This document shows positions 22,889 to 27,792 of a stretch of 27,792 nucleotides of DNA, one piece after another. This stretch comes from a virus. The translations under genes and the position numbers were made by a program. The notes below the pieces were generated by a model, which did not search any database, had not been told where the DNA came from, and saw only the letters and a program-made list of their open reading frames with translations. The DNA lies in the IMG/VR virus record IMGVR_UViG_3300047274_000047, positions 1 through 27,792 of that record. One strand, 5' to 3'. Positions within the stretch are counted from its first letter, which is position 1; each line of letters begins with the position of its first letter.

Positions 22889-23510
22889 AGTGTAGAAAGG
22901 TATTGATTTGATTGAATAGTTGCTCCCTGTCATCTATGCCCTCGGTGCCGTAGTAGACATAGACATAGGGTGCGTATTTTTCCTTGTACTGCTCGTTCTT
23001 TTGGCGGTGCTGCTCCTTTGCCCTAAGTTGGTATGCGCTGCTCATCGCCTTATACGATAGCGGCTTAATCTGAAGGCCAAGCATCAGCGTATTGTTGAAG
23101 TACATCTCCGCATCAATGCAATAGTCGTGGTCTACCTCAAAAGATGTCTTCTTAAAGTACGCATCAGGGAAGGCATAGTTCAGTTCCTCTATCGTAGCGA
23201 GTTCGTGGGCAAAGCCATTCCACGTTTGACCTATTACACGGAAGTAGATGTAGTGCTTGATTGTTGCTTCATCAAGGTTAGGCAGTCGCTTTTGCAGCTC
23301 TGCGTAAACATTGCGAAGGCAATCAAAGCCCTGCGTGTCCTTGTAGTATTGCTCCCACCCATCTTGAGTTGGCAGCGTGGTCGTTTCGTAATAGTCAGAT
23401 ATTAGACGAACACACTCACCAACGTAAGCCTTGCCAAAGAACGTATTTATCTTGGCGTTCTTATTTAGCTCCCGATACGTTTCGTTGGGAATGTTGTTTT
23501 CGTAAAACAT
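22869..23510 (-). CDS. MjaI-like PD-(D/E)XK restriction endonuclease
   Basis: From ATG 23510 the protein has 213 residues. The region TWNGFAHELATIEELN (97-111), then DHDYCIDAEMYFNNTLMLGL and QIKPLSYK (to about 154), has the layout of a PD-(D/E)XK nuclease: Glu103, Asp133, and Gln147-x-Lys149. The order of T-x-x-G, ID and a strand ending in IKP-x-Y is similar to what I recall of MjaI, a type II enzyme that cuts CTAG. The opening MFYENNIPNETYRELNKNAK carries no other domain. The gene lies among replication genes, and the window seems to contain no CTAG site. It may destroy host DNA while sparing phage DNA. Family membership is moderate; specificity is inferred. The start uses TGATG overlap with the upstream stop; TTG at 23513 is another possible start. 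Confidence 0.6.
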   Translation of the reverse strand: MFYENNIPNETYRELNKNAKINTFFGKAYVGECVRLISDYYETTTLPTQDGWEQYYKDTQGFDCLRNVYAELQKRLPNLDEATIKHYIYFRVIGQTWNGFAHELATIEELNYAFPDAYFKKTSFEVDHDYCIDAEMYFNNTLMLGLQIKPLSYKAMSSAYQLRAKEQHRQKNEQYKEKYAPYVYVYYGTEGIDDREQLFNQINTFLHYANSKT

Positions 23511-23917
23511 CAATAGGCGTTGTAAAGTGCCTCAAGCTCTTGCAACCTTCCACGCATACAACTGCCGCACGAAGTTGGCTGCACGTTATCCCTAAATACT
23601 CGGTTGTAGATTTTATTCAGTTCGGTCTGCTCAAACGCAGTTACCACGTTACGGCCTTTCATCTTGCCGATGAACTCATACTCGGTTTGCGTCAAGCATT
23701 CAGGCTTGCGGTAGCGGAAGATTTTGTTGAGCTTCTCCTTACGGGCATCGCATCCGCAGTCAATTCCTGTGGCTTCGCTGAACCAATCTACGGCAGCCTT
23801 GATGCCTGTGGCGGTGGTTATGGCCTCAATGGTGTCGCCAAGACCTTCACTCCTCTTTGGCTTCCTTCCACGCTTGGTAGGTTCCGTTGCAGTCGGTTTG
23901 GATTCGTTCTCTTGCAT
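23510..23917 (-). CDS. Basic Cys-rich protein, conserved in Bacteroidota phages
   Basis: A 135-residue protein. The N-terminus is basic with an AT-hook-like TKRGRKPKRSEG (residues 14-25), followed by GLGDTIEAITTATGIKAAVD then WFSEATGIDCGCDARKEKLN, and a C-terminal CGSCMRGRLQEL. This GLGDTIE...DCGCDARKEKLN pattern is familiar from small Bacteroidota phage proteins. The Cys pairs (CGC and CGSC) may bind zinc and the basic motif may contact DNA. Its first 71 nt overlap the 3' end of the sigma-like gene, an unusually long overlap here. Function is unknown. Confidence 0.6.
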   Translation of the reverse strand: MQENESKPTATEPTKRGRKPKRSEGLGDTIEAITTATGIKAAVDWFSEATGIDCGCDARKEKLNKIFRYRKPECLTQTEYEFIGKMKGRNVVTAFEQTELNKIYNRVFRDNVQPTSCGSCMRGRLQELEALYNAY

Positions 23918-24383
23918 TTTTTAGGGTATTAAAGATTGAACGTGCTGAAATTTTTGTTTTGTCTGCGAGCGTTCTGATGCTCATATCGGTGTTGTGGTAC
24001 AGGTCAAATATCTTGCGGTCATACCAATGCCAATCGGATGCCTGCTCCCATATCTCATCATAGAGAGCAACCATCTGCACTTCGGCTTCTTCGTTTGCCT
24101 CCTCAAAGATTAGCTCATCTTCTAATTGGCTTACGTCTACAAACTCAATGCGGCTCTTTGCTTTCATTAGGGTAGCGTACATATTGCGCAGCGTAACGTA
24201 GACAAAGAAGGTGTTGACCTCCTTTTCGTTGTACATTATTTTTTCGGGTTCTTCAACATACTTATATAGGCGAACGTACATCTCTTGGACGATATCGTTG
24301 GCAAGGTCTTGGTCTGCGCCAAAACTCTTAACCATCCGAATCCAATCAGTATGTCGCTCTGCGAGTATGTTTAGGAGTTCCAC
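23847..24383 (-). CDS. Sigma-70-family-like transcription factor (ECF type)
   Basis: A 178-residue protein with the two-part layout of small sigma factors. Residues 20-45 (FGADQDLANDIVQEMYVRLY) resemble region 2, including the D-x-V-Q-E core that binds core polymerase, with NTFFVYVTLRNMYATLMKAK as the following helix. Residues about 120-165 (YDRKIFDLYHNTDMSIRTLA, KISARSIFNTLKNARERI) resemble the region 4 helix-turn-helix that contacts the -35 element. It could direct host RNA polymerase to phage late promoters. The linker between the regions is acidic. Whether it is an active sigma or an anti/co-activator was not determined. The length is normal for the ECF group. Confidence 0.7.
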   Translation of the reverse strand: MELLNILAERHTDWIRMVKSFGADQDLANDIVQEMYVRLYKYVEEPEKIMYNEKEVNTFFVYVTLRNMYATLMKAKSRIEFVDVSQLEDELIFEEANEEAEVQMVALYDEIWEQASDWHWYDRKIFDLYHNTDMSIRTLADKTKISARSIFNTLKNARERIQTDCNGTYQAWKEAKEE

Positions 24384-24520
24384 GATAGTTCAAGCAGTAG
24401 TATGCCGAGTGCAACCTGTATCTGATGGATGGTTTCTTCTTCATCAAGGTAGTCGGTCTTTGACCAATTCACACCAAAGACCAAGCCGTAGATAGGGTAG
24501 ATGCCTACGTTAAAATTCAT
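24371..24520 (-). CDS. Small hydrophobic/acidic protein (49 aa)
   Basis: A 49-residue protein starting MNFNVGIYPIYGLVFGVNWS and continuing KTDYLDEEETIHQIQVALGI then LLLELSWNS. ATG 24520 lies inside the end of the DnaA-like gene (11-nt overlap) and the stop overlaps the sigma-like start by 13 nt, which fits the tight operon. The pattern YGLVFGVNWS...DE-E resembles tiny proteins in Bacteroidota phage early regions. Function is unknown. Confidence 0.6.
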   Translation of the reverse strand: MNFNVGIYPIYGLVFGVNWSKTDYLDEEETIHQIQVALGILLLELSWNS

Positions 24521-24923
24521 CAAAAGTCTTTTTCAGGGTTAAATATAGTTCTTTATATTTAATTAACTCCGTTACAATTTCGTTTAGCCTTTTGATTTCA
24601 GAGTGCAGTCCTTCTATGTCATATATCTCCATAGGTGACAAATCAATCTTATCACGAACGCTACACGCCACTTGGTACATCTTAAAGTAGTCCTCGTATT
24701 CTACACGATAGTTATGCTCTTTTAGGGCATAGGACAAGGTAGAATGGTCACGCCCTGTGATGCTACCTAACTCCTCAAGGGTAGCGTAGTTTCGGAACGC
24801 ACACACGAATGCTGCTCTTGCGAGCGATTGCTTGCGTGTTCTATCATCCTTCTCGGCATATCCTAAAGTAGAATAGTACAGGCTCTTGGCTTGCTTGATT
24901 CGTTGTAGTTCAAAGGCTCTCAT
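24510..24923 (-). CDS. DnaA domain IV-like DNA-binding protein
   Basis: From ATG 24923 the protein has 137 residues. Residues about 30-70 match the DNA-binding domain of DnaA: RKQSLARAAFVCAFRNYATL, EELGSITGRDHSTLSYALKE, with the signature GRDHST (57-62), equivalent to the GRDHTT that contacts the DnaA box. The AAA+ ATPase domains of DnaA are absent. The C-terminal half is a long helix (LHSEIKRLNEIVTELIKYKE). It could bind the phage origin, recruit or block host DnaA, or regulate early genes. The start shares ATGA with the upstream gene; ATG 24929 is an alternative two codons earlier. Confidence 0.78.
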   Translation of the reverse strand: MRAFELQRIKQAKSLYYSTLGYAEKDDRTRKQSLARAAFVCAFRNYATLEELGSITGRDHSTLSYALKEHNYRVEYEDYFKMYQVACSVRDKIDLSPMEIYDIEGLHSEIKRLNEIVTELIKYKELYLTLKKTFDEF

Positions 24924-25150
24924 TTGCATTTGCAGAGTGTTGCTCTGCCCTCTTTTTTGGTTTCTATTATTTTGGTAATTGGTACTTCAAAGTGCTTGTG
25001 GTCGGATAGCCTCTTGAATTTAAAGAAGCTGCACCACTCCACAAGTTTATCCTCCCAATCTTGGATGATTTGGTAGTCCAAGCAGATGTAGTCAACGCCA
25101 TCTACACGGAAGCATTCGTACTGCTGAAATGGTGAAAATATCTGCTTCAT
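24920..25150 (-). CDS. Small protein of unknown function (76 aa)
   Basis: A 76-residue protein starting MKQIFSPFQQYECFRVDGVD and continuing YICLDYQIIQDWEDKLVEWC. It has an N-terminal beta-like part, an amphipathic middle and a basic, Cys-containing end (EGRATLCKCK). It shares ATGA with both neighbours. No family is recognised; its place between the helicase and DnaA-like genes suggests a replication-related accessory role, but this is inference. Confidence 0.6.
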   Translation of the reverse strand: MKQIFSPFQQYECFRVDGVDYICLDYQIIQDWEDKLVEWCSFFKFKRLSDHKHFEVPITKIIETKKEGRATLCKCK

Positions 25151-25461
25151 AAGTTATCCTCAATAATCCGTTGCAGTCGCTCTATCTCCATCACCATCTC
25201 CTCGTTGTTGATTCGGAGTTGTGCATTGGCGAGCATCACCTCGTTCAGCTTGCGGTTGGCGAACAATCGGTAGTCAATAAACTGCTGAAGTAATTGGTCT
25301 GCGTTATGGCAGTTCATCACGTGGTCAAGAAGCTCATCTTGCACCTCTCTGCCGTTGGACTTGTCTGCTGCTTGATGGGCGAGCCATATAGCCGTACCCG
25401 AAAGCATCAACTGCTTCTCCCTAATATACAGGTCGTGGAGTTCTTCAGAAGGGTACATCAT
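25147..25461 (-). CDS. Coiled-coil small protein (104 aa)
   Basis: A 104-residue, almost wholly helical protein starting MMYPSEELHDLYIREKQLML. Its C-terminal half has heptad-like leucines and methionines (LFANRKLNEVMLANAQLRIN, EEMVMEIERLQRIIEDNL) and is a likely coiled coil. It overlaps the helicase gene by 17 nt and shares ATGA with the next gene. Position beside a DnaB-like ATPase would suit a loader or adaptor, but no sequence motif proves this. Confidence 0.6.
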   Translation of the reverse strand: MMYPSEELHDLYIREKQLMLSGTAIWLAHQAADKSNGREVQDELLDHVMNCHNADQLLQQFIDYRLFANRKLNEVMLANAQLRINNEEMVMEIERLQRIIEDNL

Positions 25462-26389
25462 CGGGATTGATTAGTTCAACAGGCTCATCTCTCTTTTGCG
25501 TCAACAAATTACGACCATTCATCTTGAATCCTACATTGCCAATCATTGACTGCATAACAAGGGGTGTGTCAAGAGGGGTTACCCTTCCACCTGTTTCCAT
25601 CTCCTTTACCTTACGCACGTGGACGTGGGTGTAAATCCAATCCGTTTCGTGCTGCGAGTATCGGTGGATGATGACTACTGCATCGGCACGGTTGCCCCAC
25701 TTGCCGCCTCCTTCAATATCCGAAGTCATCGGAGGCATCGGCATCCCTTCGTATGGATGGCCTTTGTAGTGAGTCCTACGCATAGCCTCCGTAACGGGGT
25801 GGGTGTTTACAATCGTGGTGACGTTGTTCTTGTGAGCATATACTCGGATGGCACTTGCTACCTCATAGTGGTATTCGTGCATCCCTGTCTTGCCTAACTT
25901 CTTTTGGTCGGTAGTTAGCGAGTTGTACGGGTCAATGAGCGCACCTGTGTAGTCCCATTCATTCTTGATGGACTCCATCACCTCAATGAGGTCAAAGGCG
26001 TTGAATAGCCTGTTGCCATCAATGAATTGGAAGTACTCGTTTATCCAATCCAACTTGCGGTGCATCGTGAGTTCATCAATTCCCTGAATGGGCTTGCACA
26101 CCATAAACTCAATGAGCTTTCGCTTGAGGGATGCTACCTCGTTCTCTGCGGAGTAGATAAGCCACTTCTTGCCTTGATTGTACGACTGCAAAAGCATTAG
26201 GTACATCAAGGTATGGGTCTTGCCCACGTTAGCGTGGCCTGTGACTACGATAAACTCACCATCCTTGAAGCGAATGTACTCATCAAGTTCGTAGACACCG
26301 AGCTTGCCTGTATCAAAGTATTTGCCCTTCAACGCCCTTTGAAGGTAGGGAAGCGAGGCTTCGTTTGGTAGTAAGTCGGGATGTTTCAT
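25445..26389 (-). CDS. RecA/DnaB-like replicative helicase-type ATPase
   Basis: From ATG 26389 the protein has 314 residues. Walker A is GHANVGKT (51-58), followed by WLIYSAENEVASLKRKL, which resembles the DnaB H1a region. Walker B is GALIDPYNSL (about 149-158). A later SDIEGGGKWGNRADAVVIIH and VRKVKEMETGGRVTP correspond to the C-terminal motifs of DnaB-like enzymes. The DnaB N-terminal domain is absent, so this is a minimal helicase core that may rely on partners. It ends NPDDVPF, a sequence like the acidic tip of SSB. An in-frame start at 26416 exists, but ATG 26389 carries the ACCAATCA leader and is preferred. Confidence 0.8.
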   Translation of the reverse strand: MKHPDLLPNEASLPYLQRALKGKYFDTGKLGVYELDEYIRFKDGEFIVVTGHANVGKTHTLMYLMLLQSYNQGKKWLIYSAENEVASLKRKLIEFMVCKPIQGIDELTMHRKLDWINEYFQFIDGNRLFNAFDLIEVMESIKNEWDYTGALIDPYNSLTTDQKKLGKTGMHEYHYEVASAIRVYAHKNNVTTIVNTHPVTEAMRRTHYKGHPYEGMPMPPMTSDIEGGGKWGNRADAVVIIHRYSQHETDWIYTHVHVRKVKEMETGGRVTPLDTPLVMQSMIGNVGFKMNGRNLLTQKRDEPVELINPDDVPF

Positions 26390-26393
26390 ATTC

Positions 26394-26401
26394 TGATTGG
26401 T
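26394..26401 (-). promoter_or_regulatory. Leader element copy, helicase gene
   Basis: Minus-strand ACCAATCA, 4 nt before ATG 26389 and after the terminator at 26428..26452. Only the 8-base core matches the other copies. Confidence 0.5.
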
Positions 26402-26427
26402 GTTGCTAATATACAAACTCTATCCAA

Positions 26428-26452
26428 ATAAAAAAGCCTCCCGAAGGAGGCT
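26428..26452 (-). terminator. Rho-independent terminator after the SSB-like gene
   Basis: On the minus strand AGCCTCC / GGAGGCT form a 7-bp stem around a TTCG loop, followed by TTTTTTATT. It lies between the SSB-like gene and the helicase gene. No convincing promoter was found between it and the helicase start, so partial readthrough probably feeds the helicase operon. Confidence 0.85.
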
Positions 26453-26477
26453 CTTACGCAACGTCCGAAGAAACCAA

Positions 26478-26912
26478 TCAGAACGGACTCTCGTTGCGTG
26501 TAGCAAAATGCTCTTGATGAGTGGCGGTTGATTGGTTACCGTTCATCCACTCATTGAATGTTGCTGCGTTGGCAAGGATTTGATTGACATCGTGTCCTGC
26601 TGCACAAGCGTATTCCACCGCAGCCTTCAAAGCTACTTGGCGGATAATGGAGGCGGAGCGTTCATCACCTGACACTTTTGAAGTATTGGCGAAGCTGCCT
26701 CCTGAACCTCCACTAAATCCACCGCCAAACGGCTTGCTGATTTTGATAGTACCCTTTTCGTTTTTGGTATAGTCCACCTCATCGCCTACGGCATAAGAGG
26801 GGGTTGGTGATTTGGCAAATGCCGTTCCGAAGTCCCCATTGTCAAAACGGAGTTCCAACTTGAACAGGTCTTGCCATTGCCCTTTTGGGGTGATGCTTAC
26901 GATTTTAGCCAT
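26478..26912 (-). CDS. SSB-like small DNA-binding protein
   Basis: A 144-residue protein. Residues 1-60 (MAKIVSITPKGQWQDLFKLE, LRFDNGDFGTAFAKSPTPSY, VGDEVDYTKNEKGTIKISKP) have the strand pattern of an OB-fold. A glycine/serine-rich linker follows (FGGGFSGGSGGSFANTS), then a helix (DERSASIIRQVALKAAVEYA) that recurs in phage ssDNA-binding-like proteins. The last residues are NESPF, like the acidic -PF tip of SSB. It lies between a coiled-coil gene and the helicase gene, fitting a replication role. Other OB-fold proteins cannot be excluded. Confidence 0.5.
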   Translation of the reverse strand: MAKIVSITPKGQWQDLFKLELRFDNGDFGTAFAKSPTPSYAVGDEVDYTKNEKGTIKISKPFGGGFSGGSGGSFANTSKVSGDERSASIIRQVALKAAVEYACAAGHDVNQILANAATFNEWMNGNQSTATHQEHFATRNESPF

Positions 26913-26916
26913 TGTC

Positions 26917-26934
26917 TTGATTGGTTTTAAATGA
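26917..26934 (-). promoter_or_regulatory. Leader element copy, SSB-like gene
   Basis: Minus-strand TCATTTAAAACCAATCAA, ending 4 nt before the ATG at 26912. It contains the stop codon of the 46-residue gene and is identical to the copy before the membrane miniprotein gene. Confidence 0.6.
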
Positions 26935-27067
26935 ATAGATGTGATTGCTGCTCCAATACTTCAACCTTCGCTTGTAGCTCGGTTACCTTTTCTTGGAGTG
27001 CTTTGATTTGCGCCTGCTGCACTTGCAGGGCTTGGGTGTAGGTTTCTTGAGAGAGTGAGAGTGTCAT
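26927..27067 (-). CDS. Coiled-coil miniprotein (46 aa)
   Basis: ATG at 27067 opens a 46-codon frame starting MTLSLSQETYTQALQVQQAQ and continuing IKALQEKVTELQAKVEVLEQ to QSHLFI. Leucines and valines recur every seven residues across about 35 residues, a clear heptad pattern, so it is probably a parallel coiled coil or oligomerisation helix. A well-matched promoter (27088..27118) and a leader element lie just upstream, so it is the first gene of a transcript with the SSB-like gene. Function is unknown. Confidence 0.65.
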   Translation of the reverse strand: MTLSLSQETYTQALQVQQAQIKALQEKVTELQAKVEVLEQQSHLFI

Positions 27068-27080
27068 TTGATTGGTTTTT
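27068..27080 (-). promoter_or_regulatory. Leader element copy, coiled-coil miniprotein gene
   Basis: Minus-strand AAAAACCAATCAA directly touching the ATG at 27067, downstream of a promoter. Confidence 0.55.
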
Positions 27081-27087
27081 AGTTTGA

Positions 27088-27118
27088 CAAATATACTCAA
27101 CTTTGATTAACCACCAAA
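27088..27118 (-). promoter_or_regulatory. Bacteroidota-type promoter for the coiled-coil/SSB-like genes
   Basis: On the minus strand TTTG (27115..27118) precedes TATATTTG (27088..27095) with 19 bases between TTG and TATATTTG, the same spacing as the promoter at 22679..22708. The upstream element lies in the last codons of the RusA-like gene. Confidence 0.75.
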
Positions 27119-27483
27119 CCTTGAAAGGTAATTTCTGCGGTGTCGGGGTAGATGTCGGGGTCGTGTTCCATCTTCAGCTTGCGAACATAAGCCTTTGAGT
27201 CATCCTTTACTCCTCCCCATTTGCGGAATGCGTCAAGCGCAAACTTCACCGCCATTATGGAATTGTCTATGTCGTAGCGGTAATTCACCTTGCAGGTGAT
27301 GTATACGTGCTGAATGGGTACGCAGTCGTATTCTTCAAGCTGCGCCATCACCTCTGCGGTATGTTTGTCTTTAGCCTTTGCCCGTACTGTCCAATGCTTT
27401 GAGGCGTAGAACATATTTAGGCTTGGGACTTTGCCCACGACCACGTGGTATGACTTTAATTGTCCTGTTGCAGGAAACCACAT
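27097..27483 (-). CDS. rusA: RusA-like Holliday junction resolvase
   Basis: A 128-residue protein of RusA length. It contains VPSLNMFYASKHWTVRAKAK near the N-terminus, and the catalytic region YRYDIDNSIMAVKFALDAFR then KWGGVKDDSKAYVRKLKM, with Asp71, Asp73, Asn74, Lys80, Asp84 and the Asp94-Asp95 pair matching the RusA pattern D-x-D-N...K...D...DD. RusA cuts four-way DNA junctions and resolves branched phage DNA before packaging. The start overlaps the upstream gene by 28 nt; a later ATG within the conserved SLNMFY segment would delete part of the fold. Confidence 0.88.
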   Translation of the reverse strand: MWFPATGQLKSYHVVVGKVPSLNMFYASKHWTVRAKAKDKHTAEVMAQLEEYDCVPIQHVYITCKVNYRYDIDNSIMAVKFALDAFRKWGGVKDDSKAYVRKLKMEHDPDIYPDTAEITFQGLVVNQS

Positions 27484-27704
27484 TGGATGGCGAAGTGGTA
27501 GTCAATCTTGGCTATCTCTGCGAGTAGCTCTTGCTCTTTGTATTTCGCCTCTTGGCGAGCCTTGTATGTGGAGTCGCAGTTAGCGAACAGGGAAGCACAC
27601 TCCTCAAGGATAAAGTCAATCTTTCTGCGTTTGGCGGGGTTAGTATAGTACTGCATACTTGACATTGATTGTTTCGCTTGTTGTGCTAACTCCTGATTGC
27701 TCAT
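27456..27704 (-). CDS. Small helical protein upstream of rusA (82 aa)
   Basis: An 82-residue protein starting MSNQELAQQAKQSMSSMQYY, followed by TNPAKRRKIDFILEECASLF and a charged helix (YKARQEAKYKEQELLAEIAK). It overlaps the upstream partial gene by 65 nt and the resolvase by 28 nt. No family is recognised; the strong overlap suggests translational coupling in an early operon. Confidence 0.55.
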   Translation of the reverse strand: MSNQELAQQAKQSMSSMQYYTNPAKRRKIDFILEECASLFANCDSTYKARQEAKYKEQELLAEIAKIDYHFAIQCGFLQQDN

Positions 27705-27792
27705 CGTTTATCTCTTGTTTTCTTTGGCGGTCTAATTCAAACTCAAGATGCGCAATGGCCTTCTTGATGTCTTGGGTGATGGGGTTGTTTGG
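27640..27792 (-). CDS. C-terminal end of a small gene cut by the window edge
   Basis: The last 50 codons of a gene entering from the right edge: PNNPITQDIKKAIAHLEFEL, then DRQRKQEINDEQSGVSTTSE and TINVKYAVLY, ending TAA. The first part is a charged helix. It overlaps the next gene by 65 nt. The true start is outside the window and the function is unknown. Confidence 0.5.
   Translation of the reverse strand, partial: PNNPITQDIKKAIAHLEFELDRQRKQEINDEQSGVSTTSETINVKYAVLY

Noticed and set aside
25154-25162. TTATCCTCA, one base from the DnaA box TTATCCACA
   Set aside because: A single near match with no cluster or AT-rich unwinding region nearby; it does not support an origin here.
26390-26430. 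TAGAGTTTG as a promoter -7 element for the helicase gene
   Set aside because: The spacing within the element is one base too long and no upstream TTG lies at the right distance.
26473-26480. ACCAATCA on the plus strand at the end of the SSB-like gene
   Set aside because: It is in the opposite orientation and not before any start codon, so I treat it as chance.
1-27792. tRNA genes, CRISPR arrays, insertion sequences, att sites
   Set aside because: No cloverleaf-like sequence, regularly spaced repeats, transposase frame or integrase was seen.

Overview
The window is a piece of a tailed double-stranded DNA phage (or prophage) genome of siphovirus type. Its host is most likely a member of the Bacteroidota. 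Essentially every gene lies on the minus strand, so transcription runs from high to low coordinates. Three observations point to this host group: starts lack Shine-Dalgarno sequences and sit behind A-rich leaders; two promoters match the Bacteroidota pattern TTG-N19-TAnnTTTG; and many structural proteins look like families I associate with Flavobacterium/Cellulophaga-type phages. No integrase, lysis cassette, tRNA or CRISPR array was seen, and both ends cut through genes, so lifestyle cannot be decided.

Layout in transcription order. (1) 27.8-22.7 kb, early/replication block: two small genes, a RusA-like resolvase, a coiled-coil miniprotein, an SSB-like protein, a terminator, a RecA/DnaB-like ATPase, small genes, a DnaA domain IV-like DNA-binding protein, a sigma-factor-like protein, a Cys-rich basic protein, a MjaI-like (PD-(D/E)XK) endonuclease and a 45-residue protein, ending at a strong terminator. 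(2) 22.7-16.2 kb, DNA/glycan modification block with its own promoter: a membrane miniprotein, two small genes, a C5-cytosine methyltransferase, an exonuclease VIII/Cas4-like nuclease, three small genes, two glycosyltransferases (GT-B and GT-A), a frameshifted HNH endonuclease and a ParB-domain/N6-adenine methyltransferase. (3) 16.2-9.5 kb, packaging and tail: TerS, TerL, a tail assembly chaperone with a probable programmed -1 frameshift, tail completion genes, two large tail proteins and the tape measure protein (TMP). (4) 8.0-0 kb, head and adsorption: XkdF-like protease, scaffold-like protein, major capsid protein, tail-tube-like protein, a portal fused to an extra Cys/His domain, a head-tail connector and a fibre-like protein. 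The tail block precedes the head block, and the portal lies about 10 kb away from TerL, which is unusual.

The most notable signals are as follows. Several 4-bp palindromes are absent or nearly so (CTAG, TCGA, CCGG and CGCG not found by eye, GATC once), while the phage encodes a MjaI-like endonuclease, whose named relative cuts CTAG, and two DNA methyltransferases. A hidden second reading frame in the tail chaperone gene starts at a T9 run and ends exactly on the next start codon. An ACCAATCA leader element recurs just upstream of five to six start codons, all in the early half. The phage carries its own sigma-like and DnaA-domain-IV-like proteins. All homology statements come from reading the sequence and remembered family patterns; no database search was run.
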